Assembly: GCA_964406945.1 (NCBI GenBank)
Contig: CAYOTO010000004.1
Coordinates: forward strand, 1-64,000
From: UBA2266 sp964406945
GTDB lineage: Bacteria > Planctomycetota > Phycisphaerae > Sedimentisphaerales > Anaerobacaceae
Direction: 5' to 3'
Length of the DNA stretch: 64,000 bases
The notes below the pieces were generated by a model. The model had not been told where the DNA came from. It made no database searches and was given only the letters and a program-made list of their open reading frames with translations. Shown piece by piece: positions 51,968-61,051 of this stretch. The position numbers and the translations under genes were made by a program. The number at the start of each line of letters is the position of its first letter. Positions within the stretch are counted from its first letter, which is position 1.

Positions 51968-52588
51968 ATGGAACCGTTGACTGAAAAACAGGGCAGGATA
52001 CTGCAATACATCGAATCGCGTCTGGCGGACGGTGAACCGCCCAGCCAGCGGGAAATAGCCGGCCATTTCAACCTGACCCAGAATGCGGTTTATCAGCACG
52101 TAACCTATTTACGCAAAAAAGGTTATCTAAGCGACTCGCCAGGCCATCGGGGGTTGCGGTTGTCGGAGAAATATGTCGATTCCAAGACTCAGACCGAAGG
52201 AATGCCTCTTCTGGGCAGCGTTGCCGCCGGACAGCCGATCCTGGCCGAAGAGAACATCGAGGCCTGGATTAGCCCGAAAGACGTCTTCCCCGAACACAAC
52301 GGAACATTTCTGCTCAGAGTGGTCGGCGACAGCATGATCGACGAGGGCATCATGGAAGGCGATCTGGTTGCCGTGGATCCCAACGCGGCGGTGCGCACCG
52401 GCCAGATCGCGGTTGTAATGCTCGACGACGAGGCTACCGTCAAGCGAGTGTATATACATAAAAGCAGAATCGCCCTGAAATCCGCAAACGCCGCCGCCGG
52501 CTACAAAACCAGATACATCAAAAAATCCGAAAAGAGCATCAAGATAATAGGCAAGGTAACCGCTTGTCTCAGAACGAACATAAAATAA
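51968..52588 (+). CDS. lexA: LexA repressor
   Basis: LexA is the SOS-response repressor that cleaves itself when RecA is activated. The 206-residue protein has an N-terminal winged helix (PPSQREIAGHFNLTQNAVYQHVTYLRKKGYL) and an S24 peptidase domain. All elements needed for cleavage are present: the cleavage site Ala87-Gly88 in SVAAGQP, the catalytic Ser122 in VVGDSMIDEGI, and Lys159 in DDEATVKRV. The recognition helix region (NLTQNAVYQHV) differs from E. coli LexA, in line with the different operator upstream. AAGGAG stands 10 nt before the ATG. The gene is alone; the DUF72 fragment and insertion sequence follow it. Confidence 0.95.
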   Translation: MEPLTEKQGRILQYIESRLADGEPPSQREIAGHFNLTQNAVYQHVTYLRKKGYLSDSPGHRGLRLSEKYVDSKTQTEGMPLLGSVAAGQPILAEENIEAWISPKDVFPEHNGTFLLRVVGDSMIDEGIMEGDLVAVDPNAAVRTGQIAVVMLDDEATVKRVYIHKSRIALKSANAAAGYKTRYIKKSEKSIKIIGKVTACLRTNIK

Positions 52589-52726
52589 GCGCAAAACTTA
52601 AAACGAAAAACTCAAAACTGTGGAACCAGACTTCGGCTGGGGCTGTTGATGGCAAGACCTAAAGCCGCGGCAGTTCATCTTTGTTTGTTGGACTGCCACT
52701 TTGCACTTTGATATTTTCTTTCGATT

Positions 52727-53041
52727 ATGTCACCCGATGAAACACATCCCGTAAGTGTGGGAATCGCAGGCTGGTCCTATGCGGACTGGAAAGATATTGT
52801 CTACCCTCCGGGCAAGGTGGATCAGTTGGTCTACGTCTCGGATTTTGTCGACTGTGTCGAAATTAACAGCACCTTCTATCGCCCGCCGTTCGAACGCACC
52901 GTCAGATCCTGGCTGAACCGAACATCCGACAAACCCGACTTTTTCTTCACCGCCAAACTCAACCGCGAATTCACGGGCGGAACGCGGCGAAATGGTTCAG
53001 CAAGTCAGGACGTGATGAAACATATAACTCAAGTTGACTAA
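52727..53041 (+). pseudogene. DUF72 protein gene truncated by an insertion sequence
   Basis: The first 99 residues match the start of the DUF72 (YecE-like TIM barrel) family: VGIAGWSYADWKDIVYPPG, then YVSDFVDCVEINSTFYRPPFERTVRSWLNRT, then FFFTAKLNREFTGG. The family is normally 240-300 residues. The frame leaves the native sequence at 53026, where the insertion sequence begins, and stops 5 codons later. The last stretch before the junction may also be frame-shifted, because GEMVQQVR in another frame resembles the family continuation. No DUF72-like sequence is found on the other side of the element, so the 3' part was deleted. Confidence 0.75.
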
Positions 53042-54168
53042 CTTTTTCAGATGGGATTTTCTATATCAAGGCGGATTGGATCAACAAGAAACGGCAATCT
53101 CTTCGATAAAGGGGTTAGAAGAATACCTTTTCGACTGGAGATTGCCGCCATGTTCAAGATCGTCCGTTTTCCCAAGAATCTGGAATCTTTTTTTCAGTCG
53201 CTTCAAGTTCATTTCCACTGGGATCATTTCGAATACTTCCGCACTCTTGTCCTGCTGATCGTCATCGCATGGGGCCGACGCAACATCTCATCGCTGTACC
53301 GGCACCTGGACTCTCGCCGCTATCGGCATCGAAGCCGCTTCAACAACTTTCTCAATGTCGGACGTTGGCAACCACAGAAGGTTTTGCAGTTGAAGGCCTT
53401 TGACTTGTTGGCCCTGCTGAATCTGTGTAAAGGTGAAACGATCGAGTTGATTCTCGACGATTCAAAGAAGCAAAAACGGGGCAAAACGATGGAAGCGGTC
53501 AACTGGATTCACGACCCCCTAACCGGACGCTCTATCAAGGGCCACCAATATGTTACGGCAGTCTTGCGATTTCGCGGCCATGTCATCCCCTGGGGCATCC
53601 GCCTGTATATCAAGAAGGAAGACGCAGCCGCAAGAGGCTTTATCACATTGACAAGGCCAAAGGCCGTGTTCGCTATCGCTATGTGGATGCCGGCTGGCTG
53701 GACGTGAACAACCTGGGCAAGCTACATGTGATCTTTTCACGCAAGAGCCCGGAGACCAAAACCCTTGGCATTGTCACGGATGATCCGAAACTGTCGGCCG
53801 GACAGATGATCCGGACCTATGACGATCGCTGGAGTATTGAGGTCTTTTTCAAGGACGAAAAGCAGTATCTGGGGCTGGGCCAATACCAGAACGTTTCTAT
53901 GCAAGCGGCAGTTACACACCTGCATCTGGCATGCTTGGCCTATGCCCTGCTGACCCACATCGCCATTACAGGCGAAGGTGCAAAAGCCAAACGTAAACCA
54001 GCTGCGAAACCGTCCACCGTTGACCTGCAAAACGAGGTGCGTCGTATCGTCTGGGATGATCTGACCGACCATCTGAAGACACTGTCCAGTGGAACACAAA
54101 TTATCAAAGAACTGGAGCGGCTGCTCATCGCAGCCTGAAACCATGAATCAAAATCAGTCAACTTGAGT
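53027..54168 (+). mobile_element. IS4-superfamily insertion sequence, about 1.14 kb, defective
   Basis: The ends are inverted repeats: ACTCAAGTTGACT at 53027-53039 and its reverse complement at 54156-54168, with partial matches continuing inward. No target-site duplication is visible on either side. The element carries one transposase gene with a deletion and frame change. Its insertion truncates the DUF72 gene and leaves the right end about 100 bp before the promoter of the V-type ATPase operon. Confidence 0.85.
53150..54138 (+). pseudogene. DDE transposase with internal deletion
   Basis: The gene starts ATG at 53150 with GGAG before it. The first part (to about 53632) ends near IRLYIKKEDAA and holds the first catalytic aspartates (LILDDSKKQKRGK). 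The second part continues in another frame as HIDKAKGRVRYRYVDAGWLD and holds the IS4-type Y(2)R(3)E(6)K signature in YDDRWSIEVFFKDEKQ. The region that normally carries the middle aspartate, roughly 75-100 residues, is missing at the junction and the frame is lost there. The enzyme should be inactive unless a full copy elsewhere supplies it. Confidence 0.8.
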
Positions 54169-54272
54169 ACGTACAAATGCTTTTACCATCGTCTATTCCG
54201 AGAGAAATAGCCCGAAAAGCACTAGGCAATACTGGTATATAGATACTCGAAAATTTGGCGGGGTCTTTACAT

Positions 54273-54301
54273 TTGACAAACCCGCCGAGCGAGAGTATTT
54301 T
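54273..54301 (+). promoter_or_regulatory. Predicted V/A-ATPase operon promoter
   Basis: TTGACA (54273-54278) and TATTTT (54296-54301) are spaced by 17 bp. Transcription would start near 54308, so the first ATPase gene must begin at 54367 and not at the earlier in-frame start at 54304. The right end of the insertion sequence lies 105 bp upstream. Confidence 0.7.
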
Positions 54302-54366
54302 CTATGTTTTGCGCACGTCTTGTGCGGCAACTACTTTCGAGTGCAAACTTTGCCGGGACTGTTCCC

Positions 54367-54681
54367 ATGAAGAAGATAATCCAGGAAGTCTTCGAGGCCG
54401 AGGAAAAGGTCAACTCCATCCTCAAGGAAGCACGCACAAGGGCCTCCGACGTCCTTCGGGAGGCGGACAATCAAATCAGCGGAAAAATGGCTGCCGCAAA
54501 GCAGGAGGCCGCGGAGATGGTGCAAGCCACCGTCGACGCGGCCAGAAAAGAGGCCGAGCAACTCAAGCAGCAGAGACTCGATGAAATCGAGAAACAGGAA
54601 GATCAGATGCTCAACAGCAGCTCCTCGGACGCGGACGAACTTGTCGACCGGATATGCAGCATTGTCCTTAAGACCGACTGA
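54367..54681 (+). CDS. V/A-type ATPase peripheral stalk subunit (G/H-like)
   Basis: The 104-residue protein is almost entirely a charged coiled coil (FEAEEKVNSILKEARTRAS, MAAAKQEAAEMVQATVDAARKEAEQLKQQR), as in subunit G/H of bacterial and archaeal A/V-ATPases. That subunit pairs with subunit E in the peripheral stalk. It is the first gene of the nine-gene ATPase operon, and its start is placed by the promoter position. No strong ribosome-binding site is visible. Confidence 0.75.
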   Translation: MKKIIQEVFEAEEKVNSILKEARTRASDVLREADNQISGKMAAAKQEAAEMVQATVDAARKEAEQLKQQRLDEIEKQEDQMLNSSSSDADELVDRICSIVLKTD

Positions 54682-54698
54682 AATCAGGGGCCACTGCA

Positions 54699-55766
54699 AT
54701 GGCGAGTCCGATATCCAAATACTCCTTCATAAACGCAAAACTGCGGGCGAGAATCAGCAAGATTTTGCCTGATGAGACGTTCGCCGAGCTTGCGAAAGCT
54801 CCTACTCTGGACGCCGCTTTCGTGCTGCTGCGTCAGACGCCGTTTGCGGAACTCGAAGAGGTCTACGCCGAAACGGGCGACCTCAAACAGGCCGAACTAG
54901 AAATCCTCAAAGAAGAAGTCGAGCTTTATAAGAATATGCGGCGACAGGCGCATCCCGACAGCAAGCCTTTGATCGAGGCTCTGCTATATAGATTCGAACT
55001 CGATAACCTGAAGAACGCCATCAGAGTCAACTTCGACAGCAAGCTCCGCAAAAAGGGCTTCGGCGCCGGGGTACACTATCTGCTTCACGAGACAATCGTC
55101 CACGATATACCTATAGACGTAATTATAAATGCATCGAATTACGACGAGATAGCACAAGCCTGTTCGTCAGCTCCATACAGCGAAATCATCAGGAACTACG
55201 GCCCGACGGTCGACAGCGAACAATCGCTGTTTCGACTGGAAATTGCCCTTGATCACTGGTATTACGAAAACCTGAACAAGGCGATCGCCACACTGAGCCG
55301 GTCCGATCGCAGCATCGCAGAGCGACTGATAGGCGCAGAAATAGACCTGCAGAACATAAACTGGCTTATCAGGTTCAAGAACTTCTACAATCTCCCGCTA
55401 CAAGCCGTGCTCGCTGCAATAGTCCCGGGCGGATACAACATGAGCAAGGATGTATTCAGCGAGCTTTACACAGCCGAGAACGTCAATTCCGTGCTCCAGC
55501 AACTCGTTAAAGGCAAGTACCCGGCGATATCGGCCATGCTTGCTTCGCAAACGCCCGACAGTACGTCTCGCCTGCTGCTCATCAAACGGATACTCCAGGA
55601 GATAATGAACCAGGAGGTAAAGAGGATACTCAGAGGCTATCCCTTTACAATTGGAATAGTGCTCGCGTATCTGGTGCTTAAGATGGATGAACTAAGAAGA
55701 GTCAGGACGGTTCTGAACGCCAAACTCTATGGCATACAACCGGAACGGATTGAGGGCTTGCTATAA
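54699..55766 (+). CDS. V/A-type ATPase subunit C (d-like)
   Basis: The 355-residue soluble protein connects the central stalk to the membrane ring. It carries the family's pattern of helical repeats: YSFINAKLRARISKILP, LIEALLYRFELDNLKNAIRV, IAERLIGAEIDLQNINWLIRFKNFYNLP and a similar C-terminal stretch ILQEIMNQEVKRILRGYPFTIGIVLAYLVLKMDELRR. AGGGG precedes the ATG. Its stop codon overlaps the start of subunit I by one base (TAATG), a sign of translational coupling. Confidence 0.9.
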   Translation: MASPISKYSFINAKLRARISKILPDETFAELAKAPTLDAAFVLLRQTPFAELEEVYAETGDLKQAELEILKEEVELYKNMRRQAHPDSKPLIEALLYRFELDNLKNAIRVNFDSKLRKKGFGAGVHYLLHETIVHDIPIDVIINASNYDEIAQACSSAPYSEIIRNYGPTVDSEQSLFRLEIALDHWYYENLNKAIATLSRSDRSIAERLIGAEIDLQNINWLIRFKNFYNLPLQAVLAAIVPGGYNMSKDVFSELYTAENVNSVLQQLVKGKYPAISAMLASQTPDSTSRLLLIKRILQEIMNQEVKRILRGYPFTIGIVLAYLVLKMDELRRVRTVLNAKLYGIQPERIEGLL

Positions 55767-57784
55767 TGTTTACTACTCCAATGGTCCAACTCTTTGCTGT
55801 GGTGCTGCGAAAGGACTGCGAGAGCGTGACCGAGGCACTGCTCAGCGAAGGCGCGATGCAGTTCATAGACGTATCCGAACTGGAAGGTGAATCTGCATCG
55901 GCACTTTCGGATATGACTCCGCAGGCGTCGCCTTCGGACATCTCCGATTTGCGAAAAAGAATCGAGGGCTTCCTGACATCCGGAGGCGTTACGCTTGCGC
56001 CTCCCGAGCAGATACATATCGAGCAGCGTGCTCCGGTCGACGTGATGGAAGAAAAGGCTCACCTCGAAAGAGTCACTCGCGAGCACGAATCAATTCGGGA
56101 AAGACAGCGAACGATACATCAGGAGATACTGAAGCTCGAAGACATCAGGCGGCAGGTCGAACAATACGGCCTGAGTCTTTCCGATGTGATGCTGCCAACG
56201 AAGCACTCCTTTGTTTCCATGCAGATCGGCAAGGTCCCCATTTCCAAAGTCCCCAAGCTCGAAAGTGCAATTAAAGAACTGCCAACGCTCAACATAGAAA
56301 TGCAGCGTGAAAAAGACAGCTCGCATCAACTGCTTATATCGATGAAGAAAGATGCCGAGCAGGTCGAGCGGATTCTTGCCGATGCGGGCTGGAGCAAAAT
56401 AGAATTGCCCGACGAAGTCCAGTCGGTCCAGAAGGATGTTTTCCGCGAACTTTCAACAAAGCTCAAGGACTTGTCCCAAGAGCAGCAACAACTGGCGACT
56501 AAGGCAAAGGAAATCATCAAAAAGGAGGAGGGCCGGTTACGGGAAATATGGACTAATCTGCGCGTTAACGAGCTTCTGTGCAGGATACAAAGCAATTTCA
56601 AATCTTCGGCGCGAACTGCGGTCTTCACCGGATGGGTGCCCGCCTCAAAAAAGCAGAGCCTCGACCGGCGCATTCGGGCTGCGTGCGAAAACCGTTGCTA
56701 TCTGGAATGGAATACCGCCGAAAGCGGCCAGACGATGGGCGATGAACCGCCCGTGGATTTCAAGAACCCCAAGGCTCTGGAACCGTTCCAGATGCTGGTC
56801 ACAAATTTCGGAGTACCCAAATACGGGACGATAGATCCGACTCCTTTTGTGATGCCGCTGTACCTGTGCATGTTCGGACTGATGTTCGCGGATGTAGGAC
56901 AGGGGCTGGTTCTCACACTGCTGGGAGTGCTGGGGGCCAAGTTGTGGAGGAACAATCCGGACAAGCAGGGACTTTACCAGCTTTCGTGGCTTATGGTCTG
57001 GTGCGGCTCGTCTTCGGTTGTTTTCGGCGTTTTGTTCGGCTCGTACTTCGGAATTGGGCTGCTGCCGCCACTCTGGTTCGATTATCACGGCATAATATCC
57101 GGACATCCCAGCCAGAGTTCACTTGTAACCGATGTCTTTGACATACTGAGGATAACATTGTATTTCGGCATATTCGTCATCAGCCTGGGGCTGCTTTTCA
57201 ACTGGATTAATCTGATTCGAAGCAGACAGTGGACGACGCTGATATTCGACAAGGGAGGCGTGCTTGGCGGATGGATCTATGCGGGCGGCATATACATGGC
57301 CGGTTACATGGTGAGCACCAGCTACAAGGAATTCCCGCCCGGGCCTGTGTTGTTTATGATAGTAGGTCTGCCGTCGCTCCTGATGGGTCTCAAAGAACCG
57401 CTGCACTACTTCGAACACAACAAAATGCAGCCTTTCGACATTGGCGGATTACTGCTGGCTCTGCCGAAGATGCTGATGGACTGGGTGATAGAACTACTGG
57501 AAATATTCAGCGGTTATCTGTCCAACACTCTGTCATTCATGCGAGTCGCCGGCCTGGGAATCGCGCATGTATGTCTGATGATTTCGTTTTTCCAATTGGC
57601 GGATATGACCTCGGGAGTCTTTGCGTTTCTGATTCTCGTTTTCGGCAACGTGCTGGTGATCGGCCTGGAAGGGCTTTCCGCCGGGATCCAGGCTCTCAGG
57701 CTTAACTATTACGAGTTCTTCACGAAGTTCTTTCACGGTACAGGCAAGCTATACTCGCCGATTTCGCTGTCGAGCACTTCGTAG
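55766..57784 (+). CDS. V/A-type ATPase subunit I (a-like)
   Basis: The 672-residue protein has a cytoplasmic half with coiled coils (about residues 75-260) and a membrane half with about seven helices from residue 370. The essential arginine of the ion half-channel is most likely in NTLSFMRVAGLGIAHVC near residue 592. It faces the c-ring encoded by the next gene. Size and order are typical for bacterial V/A-ATPases. Confidence 0.9.
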   Translation: MFTTPMVQLFAVVLRKDCESVTEALLSEGAMQFIDVSELEGESASALSDMTPQASPSDISDLRKRIEGFLTSGGVTLAPPEQIHIEQRAPVDVMEEKAHLERVTREHESIRERQRTIHQEILKLEDIRRQVEQYGLSLSDVMLPTKHSFVSMQIGKVPISKVPKLESAIKELPTLNIEMQREKDSSHQLLISMKKDAEQVERILADAGWSKIELPDEVQSVQKDVFRELSTKLKDLSQEQQQLATKAKEIIKKEEGRLREIWTNLRVNELLCRIQSNFKSSARTAVFTGWVPASKKQSLDRRIRAACENRCYLEWNTAESGQTMGDEPPVDFKNPKALEPFQMLVTNFGVPKYGTIDPTPFVMPLYLCMFGLMFADVGQGLVLTLLGVLGAKLWRNNPDKQGLYQLSWLMVWCGSSSVVFGVLFGSYFGIGLLPPLWFDYHGIISGHPSQSSLVTDVFDILRITLYFGIFVISLGLLFNWINLIRSRQWTTLIFDKGGVLGGWIYAGGIYMAGYMVSTSYKEFPPGPVLFMIVGLPSLLMGLKEPLHYFEHNKMQPFDIGGLLLALPKMLMDWVIELLEIFSGYLSNTLSFMRVAGLGIAHVCLMISFFQLADMTSGVFAFLILVFGNVLVIGLEGLSAGIQALRLNYYEFFTKFFHGTGKLYSPISLSSTS

Positions 57785-57878
57785 AAGCCCTAATTGGAGA
57801 TATACAACGGTTACGACCGGACTTATTGCCACGAACAAAGGTGTTACGGTAACTACAGGTAGGAAAGGAAGCAGCAAT

Positions 57879-58256
57879 ATGGACGATCCCGAAAGAAAAT
57901 TAAAAACTCAGATTCAGCAGAGTCTGATCCTTCTGTTCGCACTCATGGCGATCGTAGGTACGCTTTTCTGCACGAAGGCCGCCGCTTCGGCCTCAGACAC
58001 TGACCAGATCGCGCACGAAGAGAAAGTCGCAACGCCCTCGGGCACCCTGGGCTACGGCTTGATTGCAGCGGCGGTTGCGTTCGGACTCGGAGCTATCGGA
58101 GCCGGTATTGCCATATCGCACGTCGGAGCGGCCGCGGTCGGCGCCGTCGCGGAGAAACCGCAGGTTGCCGGACAGGCTCTGATTTTCGTGGCTCTGGCAG
58201 AAGGTCTGGTGGTATTCGGTTTTATTACAGCGCTGATGATTCTCGGCAAGGTGTAG
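57879..58256 (+). CDS. V/A-type ATPase subunit K (c-ring proteolipid)
   Basis: The 125-residue protein has a single hairpin of two helices (LIAAAVAFGLGAIGAGIAISHVG and GQALIFVALAEGLVVFGFITALM) with the ion-carrying glutamate at residue 108. It carries an additional N-terminal hydrophobic stretch (LILLFALMAIVGTLFC) that could be a signal or a third helix. The glutamate is followed by Gly instead of the Thr/Ser expected for a sodium site and helix one lacks the Gln of sodium-type rings, so a proton is more likely, though this is inference. AGGAAAGGAAG lies before the ATG. Confidence 0.9.
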   Translation: MDDPERKLKTQIQQSLILLFALMAIVGTLFCTKAAASASDTDQIAHEEKVATPSGTLGYGLIAAAVAFGLGAIGAGIAISHVGAAAVGAVAEKPQVAGQALIFVALAEGLVVFGFITALMILGKV

Positions 58257-58262
58257 GTTTTC

Positions 58263-58568
58263 ATGAAGTACTCAGTCATAGGCGATGAAGATGCGGTTCT
58301 CGGTTTCGGTATGGTTGGTGTCTCGGGCAAAGTCGTAACAAACGCCGACGAAGCCGCAAGGGCTTTCGAAGCGATAATCAACGACAACGAAACCAGCATT
58401 ATTATTATTACCGAGCGTGCTGCGGACCTGATTCGCACCACCGTCGACAGGTATGTCTTCACGGCGACTTTTCCTTTGATCGTGGAGATTCCGGACCGGC
58501 AGGGAAAAATCCCAGGCAAACCGGATATTAAGGAACAGGTCAACGCCGCAATCGGCATAAAGCTTTAA
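58263..58568 (+). CDS. V/A-type ATPase subunit F
   Basis: The 101-residue central-stalk subunit has the family's Rossmann-like start (MKYSVIGDEDAVLGFGMVGVSG). The middle ETSIIIITERAADLIR and the end TFPLIVEIPDRQGKIPG are typical. It begins 6 bp after the subunit K stop codon. Confidence 0.95.
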   Translation: MKYSVIGDEDAVLGFGMVGVSGKVVTNADEAARAFEAIINDNETSIIIITERAADLIRTTVDRYVFTATFPLIVEIPDRQGKIPGKPDIKEQVNAAIGIKL

Positions 58569-58628
58569 AATCCAATCTGTGTGGCGGTTCGGCTTCGGAC
58601 GGACCGCCGAAAAGAAAGTGGCATAGTA

Positions 58629-59276
58629 ATGGACACAGTTGAAAAGAGTAAATCGGCATTGATCGCGGGAATGGAAAGCGATGCCCGTGCCGAGGCCGAG
58701 CAGATCGTCAATGAAGCCGAGGTGAAGGCGGCTGAAAAGATCAAGTATGCCAACCAGAAGGTCGAAGCCGTGCTGAAGGAAGCCCGCACCAAAGCCGACG
58801 ACCAGGCCGAATCGGTCAAAAGGAAGATTGTTTCCGGTGTGGAACTGGAAGCCAAACGCAAATCGCTGTATCTCCAGGGCCTGGTCATTCAGGACATTAT
58901 GAAACGCGTAGAAAGGCAGTTGGCTGGTGCAATCGACACCAAAGAATACAAATCCGCCCTGCGCGACTGGACTGCAGAAGCGGCTATGGGACTCGATTGC
59001 GAGGCTGCAACCGTAAATGCCTCGCAGAATGAGCGGGCCTTTATCGACGCGGATTTTCTCACGAAAGCGGCCAAAGAAGTCAAGCAAAAGACCGGTCGCA
59101 GGATGTCCCTGAGTCTCTCTGAGGACGAGCCGCTTGCGGCCCAGGGCGTTGTCGTTACGGCAGCCGACGGACGCACCGCCTACAATAACCAGGTGAAGAC
59201 CCGCATACGTCGTAAGCAGCAGCAGATCCAGGCACTTATACACGACACCATGTTCGCCGAAAAACAAGAAGAATAG
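58629..59276 (+). CDS. V/A-type ATPase subunit E (peripheral stalk)
   Basis: The 215-residue protein has a long N-terminal helix (residues 20-70, KSALIAGMESDARAEAEQIV, EVKAAEKIKYANQKVEAVLKEARTKADDQ) and a compact C-terminal domain, as in subunit E/AtpE. ATG 58629 is preferred because the frame upstream is not protein-like. It pairs with the coiled-coil protein at 54367. Confidence 0.85.
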   Translation: MDTVEKSKSALIAGMESDARAEAEQIVNEAEVKAAEKIKYANQKVEAVLKEARTKADDQAESVKRKIVSGVELEAKRKSLYLQGLVIQDIMKRVERQLAGAIDTKEYKSALRDWTAEAAMGLDCEAATVNASQNERAFIDADFLTKAAKEVKQKTGRRMSLSLSEDEPLAAQGVVVTAADGRTAYNNQVKTRIRRKQQQIQALIHDTMFAEKQEE

Positions 59277-59278
59277 CT

Positions 59279-61051
59279 ATGAACGATAGAGTTATTGGAA
59301 AAGTAAAACGGGTAAACGGTCCCGTGATCGAGGTGATGGGCATCACGGACGCCGAGATGTTCGAACTTGTGCGCGTGGGCGATGAAAATCTGGTCGGCGA
59401 ACTGATCAAACTCGAAACCGACAGCGCCGTCGTCCAGGTATACGAAAACACCACCGGCGTAGCGCCTCTGGACCCGGTTTACGGGGCGGGCATGCAGCTT
59501 TCCGTCGAACTCGGGCCCGGAATGGTCGGCACCATATACGACGGCATCCAGAGGCCGCTCCAGGCCATCAGGCAGTTGTCTGGAATGTACATAGGAAGGG
59601 GCATTACGGTGCCCTCGCTGGATCGGGAAAAGAAATGGCACTTTACTCCCGCGGTTGAGGCCGGCCAGGAGGTTTCGGGCGGAGCTGTTCTCGGGACGGT
59701 TCAGGAAACGGGAAACGTACTTCACAAAATACTTGTTCCTCCTGATCGCGAAGGAACCATAGAGTCCATCGTAGATGAAGGCGAGTACACTGTAACCGAA
59801 CCGATTGCGGTTTTGCAGTCCGAAGATTCGCGTACGAGCGAACTTTTCCTTATGCAGCGATGGCCGATCCGCGTCCAGCGACCTACCCGCAGACGCCTTC
59901 CGCTCGACATACCGCTGGTAACGGGGCAGCGGGTGATCGACACACTGTTTCCGGTCGCCAAAGGAGCGACCGTAGCTATCCCCGGAGGTTTTGGAACCGG
60001 CAAGACGATGACCCAGCAAGCCGTCGCGAAATGGTGCGATGCCGACCTGATCGTCTATATCGGCTGCGGTGAGCGGGGAAACGAAATTACCGACGTGCTG
60101 ACGGAGTTCCCGGAACTTATCGACCCGAGAACCGGCCGTTCCCTTATGGAGCGGACCATCCTTATAGCGAACACTTCGAATATGCCGGTCTCTGCCCGCG
60201 AGGCGAGCATCTACACGGGCATCACGATGGCCGAATACTTTCGGGATCAGGGTTACCACGTCGCGGTCATGGCGGATTCGACCTCCCGCTGGGCCGAGGC
60301 GCTTCGAGAACTTTCCGGTCGTATGGAGGAAATGCCGGCCGAAGAAGGTTTCCCCGCCTACCTGCCGACTCGAGTGGCGGAGTTCTACGAGCGGGCCGGC
60401 TCCATGGAGGCGCTGAACGGAGAAGCCGGATCGGTTTCGATAATCGGAGCGGTTTCGCCGCCGGGCGGCGATTTCTCCGAACCTGTAACTCAGCATACCA
60501 AGCGATTTATAAGATGCTTCTGGGCGCTGGACCGCCATCTGGCGAACGCACGTCACTATCCCGCTATATCATGGATCGACAGCTACAGCGAATATCTGGA
60601 GGAGATATCCGAATGGTGGGAAGAAAACGTCAGCCCGGAATGGCTTGATGACAGAACCGAAATAATGGACCTGCTGCACAGAGAAGTGCGTCTGCAACAG
60701 GTGGTAAAACTGGTCGGCCCCGATGCACTGCCCGACACCCAGCGTTTTATCCTGGAGGTCTGTACATTATTCAAAAATGCGTTTCTGCAGCAGAATGCCT
60801 ACGATAAGATAGACACCTATTCCACCGTTCAGAAACAGGCGAAAATGCTGCACATAATCGTTACCTACTGGAAACGGGGCTATGAAATAATCAAGCGAGG
60901 GGCGGTGCTTTCAGCGCTTAAAAAGATGAAAGTCTATCAGGATATAGTCAAAATGAAGTTCTCCATCTCGAACGACGATCTTGCGGCACTCGACAAAATC
61001 GAAGCCCGCCTGGAACGCTCGATGGATCAAATGGAGGCGATGCATGTCTGA
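59279..61051 (+). CDS. V/A-type ATPase catalytic subunit A
   Basis: The 590-residue catalytic subunit carries the P-loop GGFGTGKT (236-243) and the family's additional bulge region after the beta-barrel (residues 110-190). Other typical elements are YIGCGERGNEITDVLTEFPEL, ANTSNMPVSAREASIYTGITMAEYFRDQG, ADSTSRWAEALREL and GDFSEPVTQHTKR, all complete. It hydrolyses or makes ATP on the cytoplasmic side. The subunit B start overlaps its end by 8 bp. Confidence 0.95.
   Translation: MNDRVIGKVKRVNGPVIEVMGITDAEMFELVRVGDENLVGELIKLETDSAVVQVYENTTGVAPLDPVYGAGMQLSVELGPGMVGTIYDGIQRPLQAIRQLSGMYIGRGITVPSLDREKKWHFTPAVEAGQEVSGGAVLGTVQETGNVLHKILVPPDREGTIESIVDEGEYTVTEPIAVLQSEDSRTSELFLMQRWPIRVQRPTRRRLPLDIPLVTGQRVIDTLFPVAKGATVAIPGGFGTGKTMTQQAVAKWCDADLIVYIGCGERGNEITDVLTEFPELIDPRTGRSLMERTILIANTSNMPVSAREASIYTGITMAEYFRDQGYHVAVMADSTSRWAEALRELSGRMEEMPAEEGFPAYLPTRVAEFYERAGSMEALNGEAGSVSIIGAVSPPGGDFSEPVTQHTKRFIRCFWALDRHLANARHYPAISWIDSYSEYLEEISEWWEENVSPEWLDDRTEIMDLLHREVRLQQVVKLVGPDALPDTQRFILEVCTLFKNAFLQQNAYDKIDTYSTVQKQAKMLHIIVTYWKRGYEIIKRGAVLSALKKMKVYQDIVKMKFSISNDDLAALDKIEARLERSMDQMEAMHV

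Noticed and set aside
53632..53707. Programmed -1 frameshift joining the two transposase frames.
   Set aside because: No slippery heptamer is seen at the junction, and the protein is missing a whole catalytic segment there, so a deletion explains it better.
59180..60556. Minus-strand open frame of 458 codons opposite ATPase subunit A.
   Set aside because: It is antisense to a highly conserved gene and has no homologous features.
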